28,557 bases of DNA, from positions 1-28,557 of the forward strand of contig CAICTM010001472.1 of the NCBI GenBank assembly GCA_903772945.1, written 5' to 3'. This document shows, in pieces, positions 1 through 8,772 of the stretch (the first letter of the stretch is position 1; each line of letters begins with the position of its first letter). Below the pieces are notes generated by a model. That model saw only the letters and a program-made list of their open reading frames with translations, did no database searches and had not been told where the DNA came from. Source of the stretch: Seminavis robusta. Taxonomy: Eukaryota > Bacillariophyta > Bacillariophyceae > Naviculales > Naviculaceae. The position numbers and the translations under genes were made by a program.

Positions 1-603
1 GTTTTCCCTCCTAGTTCTGGTGGCTCTGGTGGCTCTGATGGTCCTGGTGGGCCTGGTGGCCCTGGTGCTGGCCCTGGTACTGCCAACTCCCCTCTGGAAA
101 CCAATGTTCCAACCATGGAAAGTTCTGCACTGCTTGGCACCGAGATGCCCACTGTTACTCCTCCAGGTTGCAATGGCACACCACATGAGACTCTTTGGAA
201 CCTGACCACCCCAACTGATGCAGGCTGGAGTGATGGAGACACCTTTTGTGAGGACCTACTTGGGGTCGCTTGCTTTGAAGGAGATGGGTTCCAAACCTTC
301 AATAGCTTCCAGGGATTGACGTCTCAATGGTTCCAAGCGGAAGCGACCAGTGGTTCTCGCTGCCTCAGCGATATCACGCATCGTGTAACCTTGGAAGTGC
401 CGGAAGAGGTCAACTATGACTTGAAGGTGTATAAAGGAACGCAGGAGAACTTGTATGATTCCTCAACTCATGCTGGAGGAATGGTGGATGATGTTACCAT
501 TTCTTCGAGGAATGTTGGATATTCCTACTTTGTGCTTGTTGAATTCGTAGGAGGGACATCCTGTCAACCATGGACTCTTACATTCGAGCACTTCTCGTGC
601 TAA
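1..603 (+). CDS. C-terminal part of a secreted-type protein with Gly/Pro/Ser linker (5' partial)
   Basis: The reading frame is open from the first base of the window to a TAA at 601-603, so about 200 residues of the 3' end are present and the start lies outside. The first ~30 residues are a low-complexity linker of GGS and GPGG type. After it comes a ~150-residue domain with six or more cysteines (for example FCED, VACFE, SRCLSD, TSCQPW and the final SC) and alternating hydrophobic strands ending in YFVLVEF and PWTLTF. This resembles beta-sandwich domains such as the PPC (pre-peptidase C-terminal) fold, which would fit an extracellular or cell-wall protein. The family assignment is inference. 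An ATG at 115 lies inside the linker-domain junction and is probably not a start, because the frame upstream is clearly coding-like. Confidence 0.7.
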   Translation, partial: VFPPSSGGSGGSDGPGGPGGPGAGPGTANSPLETNVPTMESSALLGTEMPTVTPPGCNGTPHETLWNLTTPTDAGWSDGDTFCEDLLGVACFEGDGFQTFNSFQGLTSQWFQAEATSGSRCLSDITHRVTLEVPEEVNYDLKVYKGTQENLYDSSTHAGGMVDDVTISSRNVGYSYFVLVEFVGGTSCQPWTLTFEHFSC

Positions 604-1002
604 GCAAGTACTTTGGAAAGCTCCTGGACGACCGAGATCATGAAAAGCTCGAAGCCCCACTTTAGTATTCCGCCTCATTAGCTTCCTCTCAGGTTATCCA
701 GCGGCAGTGCATTATTTCTACTATGTAGCTCTAATACAACCTTGATGTCCTCAACTCTGCTAGTTAGCGCCTATGGCGTGGCCATCGAAGCCTTGGGTCC
801 TGAATGCGCGTTTGGAACGGCCGATTCATTCATTGTAAACAAAGTTGAGGCTTTTATTGGGGTAGCATTATCCATTATTTACCCCAATCCCTCGACCTAA
901 AGATACTTTCCTTTGCTTTGGATCCACGCAGGCAACCTTGTAGCGGTCGCTCCAACCATCAGTTTCTCTGACTTCAGCCAAACGATATTAATTGGAGCAG
1001 CA
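604..1002. other. Intergenic spacer
   Basis: About 400 bp between two same-strand genes. I see no RNA gene or convincing ORF. A stretch near 850-895 is T/A-rich and contains two copies of a TTATT-type word before ACCCC. The frame of the next gene is open from 901 but has no ATG until 1003. A CAG at 929-931 could be an intron acceptor if there is an upstream non-coding exon. Confidence 0.5.
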
Positions 1003-3429
1003 ATGATCCAAGTGATAGACTCTTCGGACACTCCTTGTACTCCCATTCATGAGCCTCAGAACGATCAGCATGAGGATGATGAGGATGAGCAAGAGCTTGG
1101 GCCCGTCGACGAACGAGTGGAAGCGGCACTGACTGCCTTGGTCAAGCACTACAGCGACCCCATCCATGCTACCCCTAGAAATGTCCTATCTTCTTCCAAC
1201 CTTGTGATTCCACCGGTAGTGGCGCATTGGGTGAACGAATTATCCCAAGGAAAAGACATCAATATCCTGATAAGACAGCTGATAGAAGGATACCCCAGTC
1301 ATATACGACCAGTTCTATTGCAGCAAAATGCTGCCAATCACATTTTCGTGGAGCCTACGGGGATTCCAGTGTTGCAGCATTATCTGCTACTGATACAACA
1401 GTTACGGCACCATTGGCACAGCAAAGCGGATAATGACAACGAGAATAATAATGACAATTCGCTACGACTTGCCAACAACAGTCTTTTGGAAATATCCCCC
1501 ATCTCGCAGGATGCTACCCACAACAAGAGCAACAATGAAGCACCTGCTTTTGCAGCTGCCTTGTCCGCCATGGCTACGGATGTGAGTACGTGCACCAAAA
1601 TTTGCGTCACACTGGGGGAACAAGAAAAAGAGGAGGAAGAAAAAGGAGAGGTATCCTGCCATACGGTAGCAAATACGGTTCTTCCTACTCTGATTCAAAT
1701 CATGACAGTGTCATTGGACTGCATCAACAATCCCCTACTAGACGATCCCACGACTTTGTTGAAATGCGCCATTGCCCTGTTGGCCTTTGGAACCAATCCA
1801 CGCTTGGATCCACGCAATGTGGTGCCATCTCTGGAAAGTATTCTCATGGTGCATCGACCACATCCTGCGTTTTTGTACACGCCCATTCCAGCACTTCAAA
1901 CCGATACTGTATCGTCATCAAAGGATGATGAGTATTTCAATTTGGGATTCCATTGGACCGAGGACAACTTTTGGAATCAGCTCCAACTCGATGGACGGCC
2001 TTGGACGACAAGTCGTCAAACACAAGACGACATTTTAGAAGAGTTTTGGAAACAGCTGCACAAACGTTTGCTACCACAAATGATGGACCGTAACAATCCG
2101 CAATCTTCTCTGCTACTAATAGAGGAAGTGGGGAATCCCAATACAGACGACGACAAGTCGTCTTCCCAAATCATGCGAGAATGCCTCCAGGCGCTCGGTC
2201 CCACCAAAGTGGCCAAGGCGGTGCGGGCACACTTTTTTGCCAGAGACGTGACACCCTTATTATTGGCCCAAGACAAACTGATTGACACCAGACACTACAA
2301 CAAAAAGACCAAACTCATGCTGGGATGGGAGGTTCCTGTCCAACAAAAAGACGAAACCTTGCCCGACCGAAAACCCTACCAAGACATTCCCTCCCGTGTG
2401 CATGTGGTCATGCACTACATTCTCCTACTTGATGAAAACACAGTGGTGAAGGATTCAGTGTTGGAGGAAATACTTCCCATCATTTACGAATTGCTCGGAG
2501 CATTTCAAACGTACTATGTCGGCATGGGGGCTGCCGCCTTGATACATCTCGTAATGATCACAGCAAATACAACAAAAATGACTCCACCACCCAAGAACAC
2601 GTCCCTCGCGCTGCTTTCTGTGGAGGATACTACAACAACGACAACCACAACCGATTCCTTTCTCTTTGCCAAGTACGCGGGAAGCTTATTGCCCGTACTC
2701 GACTTGGCCTGTCAAACTTGTCGCGAAGGACCGCCCTTTTGCCTCCTGGCACGAGCCCAAAGTTTGTTGTGCGAAGCAGCGGCAGGAGATCGCCCAGTCT
2801 TTGTCAAACATCGACGTCAAGTCACGCGCTACTTTCTGACGTTGCTCGACAAGTACCGCCATAAAGTATCCGATCCCGACGGATTGCTCTGGGGACTCCT
2901 CGTGGGAGGCATTATTCCACTCTTGCAGCAGCATGCGACGCTGCCCGAATGCACGACATCGATCGATGCCCTCGAAGTGGGACGTTTGGGGTTGCAGGCA
3001 TTGCTGCCCATTGTACGATTCAGTGCCGGGTATCGAGTCGATAATGACAGCACGATGACGAACGACGACAAACTCAACGAAACGCGAAAACTACTGGGTC
3101 CATCCGTCTTGGCATTGACTCACTTGATGCAGGCGGCTTACCCAATAATGCCACGGCATGGAGGGAAAATCATGAGTGAATTGTTGGGCTTACTGGGGAA
3201 TTTACAACCACAAGTCACCACGACGGAACAGGATGGCCGGCTATTGGAGCTCGTGAAGGATGCCGCGGGAATGGCACTGGTAATTTGTGGGGAACGAGCG
3301 GAACAGGTATTGGAGCATGTCACAACTAAGGACTATCAACCGGGGTTGGTGGAGTTGGCATGTGAGATACCAGTTAGGGCGGACAAATGGCGGCATGCCC
3401 AGCAAAAAGATGGAACAGAATGCATGTAG
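1003..3429 (+). CDS. Helical-repeat (ARM/HEAT-like) protein, possibly Tti2-like
   Basis: Single-exon ORF of 808 residues, started at the first ATG (1003). The frame is open back to 901 but only a TTG precedes this ATG. After an acidic N-terminus (DDEDEQELGP) the protein is almost entirely predicted alpha-helix, with long Leu-rich amphipathic stretches such as LPTLIQIMTVSLDC, EILPIIYELLGAF and WGLLVGGIIPLLQQ. This is typical of ARM/HEAT solenoids that act as scaffolds. The general layout resembles Tti2 of the TELO2-TTI1-TTI2 (TTT) complex that stabilises PIKK kinases, but I cannot confirm this without a profile search. A Thr run occurs near 2630-2655. No signal peptide or membrane segment is seen. 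The frame continues after the TAG at 3427-3429 for 27 more sense codons to a TGA at 3511-3513, so the true C-terminus may be longer. Confidence 0.75.
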   Translation: MIQVIDSSDTPCTPIHEPQNDQHEDDEDEQELGPVDERVEAALTALVKHYSDPIHATPRNVLSSSNLVIPPVVAHWVNELSQGKDINILIRQLIEGYPSHIRPVLLQQNAANHIFVEPTGIPVLQHYLLLIQQLRHHWHSKADNDNENNNDNSLRLANNSLLEISPISQDATHNKSNNEAPAFAAALSAMATDVSTCTKICVTLGEQEKEEEEKGEVSCHTVANTVLPTLIQIMTVSLDCINNPLLDDPTTLLKCAIALLAFGTNPRLDPRNVVPSLESILMVHRPHPAFLYTPIPALQTDTVSSSKDDEYFNLGFHWTEDNFWNQLQLDGRPWTTSRQTQDDILEEFWKQLHKRLLPQMMDRNNPQSSLLLIEEVGNPNTDDDKSSSQIMRECLQALGPTKVAKAVRAHFFARDVTPLLLAQDKLIDTRHYNKKTKLMLGWEVPVQQKDETLPDRKPYQDIPSRVHVVMHYILLLDENTVVKDSVLEEILPIIYELLGAFQTYYVGMGAAALIHLVMITANTTKMTPPPKNTSLALLSVEDTTTTTTTTDSFLFAKYAGSLLPVLDLACQTCREGPPFCLLARAQSLLCEAAAGDRPVFVKHRRQVTRYFLTLLDKYRHKVSDPDGLLWGLLVGGIIPLLQQHATLPECTTSIDALEVGRLGLQALLPIVRFSAGYRVDNDSTMTNDDKLNETRKLLGPSVLALTHLMQAAYPIMPRHGGKIMSELLGLLGNLQPQVTTTEQDGRLLELVKDAAGMALVICGERAEQVLEHVTTKDYQPGLVELACEIPVRADKWRHAQQKDGTECM

Positions 3430-3857
3430 AAGGGATTGGTGGGGGCAACCATATTGGGACTGCCCCAAGAGGTGTACTTGACCACAGAAGACGAACCCGT
3501 GCAACGAGATTGAGTGCTGGGCATGTTTTATTATGAATATATGCATGGAAGTTATAGTTCGCTTCTTCCTTCTAACTATGCAAAACAAATTCTTTGAGGT
3601 TTCGTCCCAAGCTGAACAGTCTCCGATCACTTGGATTTCACCAACGGCACTCCAGAACTGCCACCTTTCTCTACTTGTACATGTCGAGCCATACTCCCGC
3701 CCTCGTCTCGACCTTTTGCTGGATTTCAGTGATCGTCACGTTCCAGCCATCCATGCATGCTCTCTCATAATTTCGCTGCCACGCAAGCGGAAATTATGTG
3801 ACAAAAGACCCGTCCATGCCATGAATTGGGATCGTTATCGCCGCCTGACTATCCAAT
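3430..3857. other. Convergent intergenic region
   Basis: Spacer between the 3' ends of two convergent genes. Positions 3430-3513 stay open in the frame of the left gene (see finding). The rest holds no supported gene. A plus-strand ORF starting at 3533 runs into the antisense of the oxidase's last exon and is probably chance. Confidence 0.5.
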
Positions 3858-6489
3858 CTACCGGGCCAACCAGCCCCAGTCAACGTCACAGGGACTTTTA
3901 TCCGTGTCAACGTTGTAGCCGAGCTCACTGAGCACAAAGTTGGCGCTGCGTTGCCCTGCGAACATGGCTCCATGGACGGTTTCGGATTGATCAAAGCACG
4001 TGTGGGATCCAGAAAAATGCAAAATCCATTCTTGCAGTGAATTGCATCCGTTGTGCTCACAATAAGCCGTCAACGAGTCTATGCCTCCATAAAACTGACC
4101 AAATTGAGTGAATGTGTAGCCAATCTCCCAACTGGAATAGGCACCAAATCCAAAGCTCGTGTCTGTGTGCACATTGTTGACATACGTGGCAATGGGAGTT
4201 CCCACGACGTCGGCGCCATACACCAATCGCAGTGGGTCCAGCAACGAATCGATTGTCGACTCGGGTAAATTTCGTTGTCCGCCCTGTTGAAGGAGCTCTT
4301 CAAATGCTTCTGTCATGAGCTCACAACTGGTGAAATTCGCACAGGAGGTGCCAAGGAAAGCAATGGCAAGCAAATGATTCAGTCAGCAAAAACGTGGAAT
4401 CAAAAAAACTCTTCCACATTGGTCCATCCCGAAAAACGTACCGAATAATATTACTGCCCGGCATGAAATAGTTCATGTTTTGCCAATGATTACAGTGGCC
4501 CCGTTGACCCGCTTCTCGTAGAACCCGAATGAACTCGATATCATCCCAGAACTGATTTTCAAACTGGTACGTGACTTTGATGTATTGGGCCATTTTCATG
4601 GGATTGTGGCTTTCCGCAGGGAATCGCAGAGGTGGCTGAAACTGGATCAATCCCGCATTCAACACACCCGCGCTCACGGTGGAGATAACTCTCTGTGCCA
4701 CATAATCCGTACACTGCGCACCATTGTTGGTATGGACTCGTGCCTTGTAGGTTTTGCCTCCTTGGGAGGGGATATTTTCATCATAGGCAACCGACAAGGC
4801 TCTTGTGCCGGTCCGCAAACTGGTCGTATTGGCATTTTGTTGCAAGTAGGTTTGCAGCAAAAATTCAAATCCCCTTGGATCGGCTACAATGAGAGATTCG
4901 TAGGCAGCCGTGGGGAAAAAGCGGAGGCTGACCTCGGAAGTGGCCCATTCCCAATCCAACCAAGCCCACTGAATATCATGGTCCAAGTTGTTCATGACGG
5001 TATTTTCAGGTCCCACAAACCACCCGTTCTGTTGCAACAATCCAATGACACCAACATCGGTGTAAAAGTCATGTGCCGGTGTCCACAAATTTTCATCCAC
5101 CTCGGCAATGGCATCCTCCAATGCCGTCCTGAACCGTTCCTCTTCTGCCGTATAGAGCGTCTCGTCCACGAGGAGTCCCTGGAAAATCAAAAAGCGTATG
5201 CAAAGAAAGGCACATGAGTATTGGGGATAAATCCAAGGACAGATAGATTATGCATACGAGGGCGGCTCAGAGGCCTCAAAAACGGGACAACGGAGAAAAC
5301 CTCAAAGAGGCTGCTCAGGACAGCATTATTTTCCCAACAGCAATTAATACCAGCAAACAGCAATGCCAGCAATTTTCACCCTGGACCCAAGTCCTGGCTA
5401 GAAAACCAAAAAACCTTGCTGGTGCAAAGCAAAGCAAAGCAAACCAAAGCAAACCAAACAAGCAAACCAAACAAGCACCCGTGCTAAAAACTGTCATGAG
5501 CTAAAACCCCAGCTTGGAATGGGATTCCATTCCAGCAGAAGCATGATGACAAAAAGAAAACTGCCATTATTGCTTTCCCAAGCAGAACAAGAAATGGTGC
5601 TGAAAGCATCTCCACACAAAATCAGACATGGCCACCATTTCCAAAGCAGAACAAGACACAATCGTGTTGCTGGAAGGGTCGCCAAAAATCAGACAAAACA
5701 GTGCAGAAAAACTTGCTGACAAAAGGAGCTCTCCAGCATTTTTTTTTTTTTGGCCCAACAAAAGCCAACATGATATGATGCTCCTTTTGTGTCTGTCAGT
5801 TTTTGTGTGCGCATTTTGTCACTTACATCAGTTCCATAGGCAATAAAGGAAGCATAATCATTGTAGGGTGCCGCAAATCCAGTATCTTCCATAACAGTCA
5901 AAAGCGGATTATCCTTGATATTGCCATAGATCCAATTGGCGCCATCTTCCAATGTCCACGTATTGCCAGGCACGCCAAATTGGACACTCCGCACACGTCC
6001 ACCCACCCGTTCGGTGGATTCCAAAATGCGATAGGTCAATGTGGGATCTTCTTCTTGCAACCGAGCGGCGGCGGCAATTCCAGCCGCTCCGGCACCAATA
6101 ATGACCACATCGGCATATTCGACAGTGGCGCATTCGGTGGAGAGTTGTGGTTGGGCGAACGATCCACCGGCGCCACCGGGAGGTACAAATGTTCCATCGG
6201 CGGCCAAACTGCCAGGAGGAGCTCCTGCCGCGCCACCGGGGGGAATGTATTCGGGTGTTTCTTCTTCGTCGACTTCAGGTGATATCTCTGGAATTTCAAT
6301 ATTGTTGTTGTCATTGATGTCATTGATGTTGTTCATGTTGTTATCCATATTATTGCCACCTTGAGCCCGACGACCATGATGATGAGCAGCAAGGGAAGAT
6401 CCACGAACTTTGGCGGCATCGGAGAGAGACACGGCGGTGGTCATTATCAGGACCAGGAGGATGGAAACACGGGAAGAAACAGAAATCAT
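3858..6489 (-). CDS. Secreted FAD-dependent amine/polyamine oxidase, three exons
   Basis: Flavin amine oxidase family; members oxidise polyamines or other amines and release H2O2. Exons on the minus strand are 6489-5827, 5178-4442 and 4326-3858, with phases 0 and 2. Introns are 648 bp (GTAAGT...CAG) and 115 bp (GTACGT...CAG). The joined length gives 622 residues. The start at 6489 gives a signal peptide (ISVSSRVSILLVLIMTTAV). An upstream in-frame ATG at 6651 exists but lies in T-rich, UTR-like sequence. Residues ~44-63 are Asn/Asp-rich and ~83-110 are Pro/Gly-rich linker. The Rossmann motif GAGAAG is at 132-137, followed by ERVGGRVRS at ~160-168 and LEDGANWIYG at ~180-189, the usual oxidase N-terminal set. 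The C-terminal FAD-contact motif is HGAMFAGQRSANFVL in exon 3. Family assignment is firm; the substrate is not known. Confidence 0.85.
5179..5826 (-). other. Long first intron of the amine oxidase gene
   Basis: 648 bp, far longer than the ~100-115 bp introns elsewhere in the window. It contains an AAAGC/AAACC short-repeat tract (about 5425-5475, plus strand), a run of T at about 5740-5751, and a degenerate direct duplication. The duplicated copies start with AGCAGAACAAGA near 5581 and near 5643, and each carries AAAATCAGACA further on. Confidence 0.65.
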
Positions 6490-7008
6490 CTTTTTGAAAG
6501 CCAACACAAACCAAAACAGGAGAAACACAAACACACAAAAAGGCAGCCACACAGAAAAACAAACAAACACAGTTGTGATATTAAAATTTGTTGACGCAAA
6601 AAATAATAAAGAATGATGAGTGGCTCCAGAAGAAGATTGATTCGCTTCCAATCAATCAATAGCGAGACACCACCTCACCGAACAAACGTTTTTTCCCAGG
6701 ATCACTGATGAAGGCCCAGAGGAACTTTCCTGATCATTGGATTGCCAAAGCAGTAATGTAGCTAGCTCTCTACACTCTTCCTACTGTCCCAGATAGATAG
6801 AGATAAGCACTAACGTGAAGTGCATCCTAAAAGATCCCTCGCTTTTATTAGTTTGCCAATGACGTTCAAAGAAGAAAAAATGTGAGGTACAATTACGGGT
6901 GCAACTACTCATAGACTCGTCCAGGAGCGCCTGAAAACGGGACTCGCGAGCACCTCTTCCGCGAATCCGCGACTCGCGCGCGGCCGCGGCGCGAATCCGC
7001 GAGCGCGG
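6490..7008. other. Intergenic, 5' flank of amine oxidase gene
   Basis: The first ~160 bp (plus-strand A/C-rich, ACACAAA-type tract) is probably the oxidase 5' UTR and promoter on the minus strand. From about 6955 the base composition switches sharply to CG-rich, with repeated GCGAATCCGCG words that lead into the inverted repeat at 7009. No gene is supported. Confidence 0.5.
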
Positions 7009-7129
7009 CCGCGAATAACCGCGAATAACCGTGAAAATCCGCGAGATTTAGGATGCCACTTTTAAAAGATATAGAGGAGTTGGTTCTTAAATCTCGCGGA
7101 TTCTCGCGGTTATTCGCGGTTATTCGCGG
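7009..7129. repeat. GC-rich 42-bp inverted repeat (hairpin)
   Basis: The left arm is 7009-7050 and the right arm 7088-7129. By eye 40 of 42 positions are complementary, around a 37-bp spacer. Each arm carries a doubled CGCGAATAAC/GTTATTCGCG word and ends toward the loop in CGCGAGATTTA/TAAATCTCGCG. Related CGCGAATCCGCG words continue outside both arms (6957-7008 and 7130-7205), so the structure sits in a wider CG-rich island of about 250 bp in otherwise balanced DNA. It could be a foldback or MITE-like element or a structured transcript. No target-site duplication was found by eye. Confidence 0.8.
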
Positions 7130-8274
7130 ATCGGCGGATCGTTTCGTGGATCGCGGATTCGTGGAAAACCGTTAAATCCGCGGATCGTGCCACGATTCGC
7201 GGATTATCAGCCGCTCCAGTGGCCAAATTTTGGCGTTCCGAAAATCCCATTCGTGGATACTGTATTGTAACGGTACAGTACCACCGGTACCATTGCAGGT
7301 CACTAATCTACAATGCCGATAGTTTGCCTTTCGCCTTATGGTGGTACGAAGGGGGTTTAGAGTAGGTAGATTATCTAAGGAAGACAGCCGGGGACAGGCT
7401 TCAGCAAGGAAGAGTCGAAATTCAGGACTAGGTTCCGTGGGATTTGGGTCCAGAAATTGAGGACCATTAGCAACGGGGACCACGTGAAGCAGTCCTAGAT
7501 GATACAGTACTGCAGATGGCATTGGCAAGGGATCCCGCCATCCCCTCAGCCAACACACGAGAGGAAGAGTTGCAGGCATGCAATGGTAACACTGTGGAGT
7601 ACCGTACCGGTAAGCCTTAGTGATCAACGCATCTCTGTCACGGCCGGTAACCTATTGTTCTGCGACAGTCGAGTCAGGAGTATGCATCCTCCAGCTGGAC
7701 ACGCTGCCTTTATTCGACTGTGGCGGTTCCTGTAATGTAGAGGCAGAAGCGACCATCATCATACTTTAGCACGCACTACGATCGTTACTAACTAACTAAC
7801 TAACTAGCTACTAGCTATCATAGAGGTGAGACCGAGATATCCACTACTTTGTCTTGTTCGTAACGACTTCTGGGAGCGGGGTACAGTAGCGGTGAAGATT
7901 AGGACCCCCCAGTTGAAGATCCCCCCCTAAAGTAACTACAGCAACTGTCAAAATTTCCACGTGCGGATTGGCATGCATGTATACCTTGCACCCCTGTGAC
8001 AACCACTCTGGCAACCGGTATTGCTGCTTTTGTACCAACATGTTCGCAGAGATGAAATTGGATTTTATACACTGCTGACCGATGACTTCAGCAACGTCAA
8101 TGCTACAGTTGAAGCCTCGGAAGATTTCTTCTTCATTCGTCAGAGTAGTGGTGAGCTTGCTGACGATTGCAGAGCTCGGCTTGGACGGCTTACACGTGCG
8201 GTGCCAACCGTCCATCCAATCAGGAACGTCAATTCGAATACTGTAGTCCACAACCTACCAGGTAATGGCCGGAA
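7130..8274. other. Intergenic region with no convincing gene
   Basis: Contains short ORFs on both strands (151 codons on minus at 7172-7627; 135 codons on minus at 7844-8251) without recognisable domains. GGTACC/ACCGG-type words occur at about 7270-7290 and 7597-7612. There is an ACTA/CTAG tract at about 7787-7815. Short homopolymer C runs lie at 7905-7930. Confidence 0.4.
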
Positions 8275-8303
8275 ATCACGATTTTATGAATCGAATCCAA
8301 CCA

Positions 8304-8315
8304 AATTGATCAATT
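8304..8315. repeat. Perfect 12-bp palindrome AATTGATCAATT
   Basis: Read directly. It lies at the left edge of the A/T-rich repeat cluster upstream of the TPR gene. It could be a protein-binding site or simply part of the repeat. Confidence 0.5.
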
Positions 8316-8340
8316 CGAAACCAAACTTTTTAATCAACAC

Positions 8341-8478
8341 CTAAATATAAAATCGAAAACTAAATATAAAATCGAAACGAAATTACTATAGTAATTTAAG
8401 TAGTAAAATCAATTCGAAACCAAAATATAAAACCGAAACCTAAATATAACATCGAAACACAAGTATAAATCGGAATTT
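8341..8478. repeat. A/T-rich tandem-like repeat cluster, unit about 19 bp
   Basis: Four or five diverged copies of a unit close to CTAAATATAAAATCGAAAC. Two adjacent copies lie at 8341-8379, two more at 8420-8457 (one reads CAAAATATAAAACCGAAAC), and a worn copy follows to about 8474. The AATTCGAAACCAAA word at 8311-8325 recurs at about 8411-8425. Between the two blocks lies an 18-bp perfect palindrome (8380-8397). It is located 300-430 bp upstream of the TPR gene start. Confidence 0.7.
8380..8397. repeat. Perfect 18-bp palindrome within the A/T-rich repeat cluster
   Basis: The sequence AAATTACTATAGTAATTT is its own reverse complement. It interrupts the 19-bp repeat units. Such a site could bind a dimeric factor or be the centre of an old inverted duplication; function is unknown. 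Confidence 0.75.
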
Positions 8479-8542
8479 GGTGTAAATCGCCATTTCGGGC
8501 CCTTTCGTGGAAAAATGGAATCGAATCAAACGTTGCAAAACT

Positions 8543-8571
8543 CCGACTGAGTCGAGTCGAGTCTCAGTCGG
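8543..8571. repeat. Hairpin with perfect 9-bp arms upstream of the TPR gene
   Basis: The arms are CCGACTGAG (8543-8551) and CTCAGTCGG (8563-8571) with an 11-nt loop made of GTCGA repeats. The GTCGAGTCGAG word also repeats just downstream (8571-8581). It lies about 200 bp before the ATG at 8773 and may be in the 5' UTR or promoter. Confidence 0.7.
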
Positions 8572-8772
8572 TCGAGTCGAGTCCTGCATGCAATCGTCGC
8601 AGAACCATCCGTGCCAAAGCTACTATGGTATCACCATGGCAGGTACCGGTACAGTAATAGCAAGCACAAACACAACAACAAGAAACAGGAACCCCAACAA
8701 CGAGCCCGACCATTACGTGCTGCCGCCACTGATCCTCCTCCTACTAACTAAACCTCCTCCCGCTGACTAAGC

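Noticed and set aside
3533..3931. 132-codon plus-strand ORF at the oxidase 3' end
   Set aside because: Overlaps antisense to the last oxidase exon, which has strong family motifs; treated as a shadow ORF.
6490..6651. In-frame 54-codon N-terminal extension of the amine oxidase (ATG at 6651)
   Set aside because: Encodes Phe/Val/Leu-rich text from a T-rich tract typical of a UTR. The ATG at 6489 yields a standard signal peptide instead. Not excluded without transcript data.
7172..7627. 151-codon minus-strand ORF
   Set aside because: It has no recognisable domain, overlaps GGTACC-type repeats, and lies in a region with many stops in the other frames; composition is not clearly coding.
7844..8251. 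135-codon minus-strand ORF in the spacer before the TPR gene
   Set aside because: Slightly coding-like, but no motif, homologous family or splice context could be recognised.
8507..8770. 87-codon ORF ending 2 bp before the TPR gene start
   Set aside because: Contains the hairpin and GTCGA repeats and ends in low complexity. It is in a different frame from the TPR gene and is most likely 5' leader.
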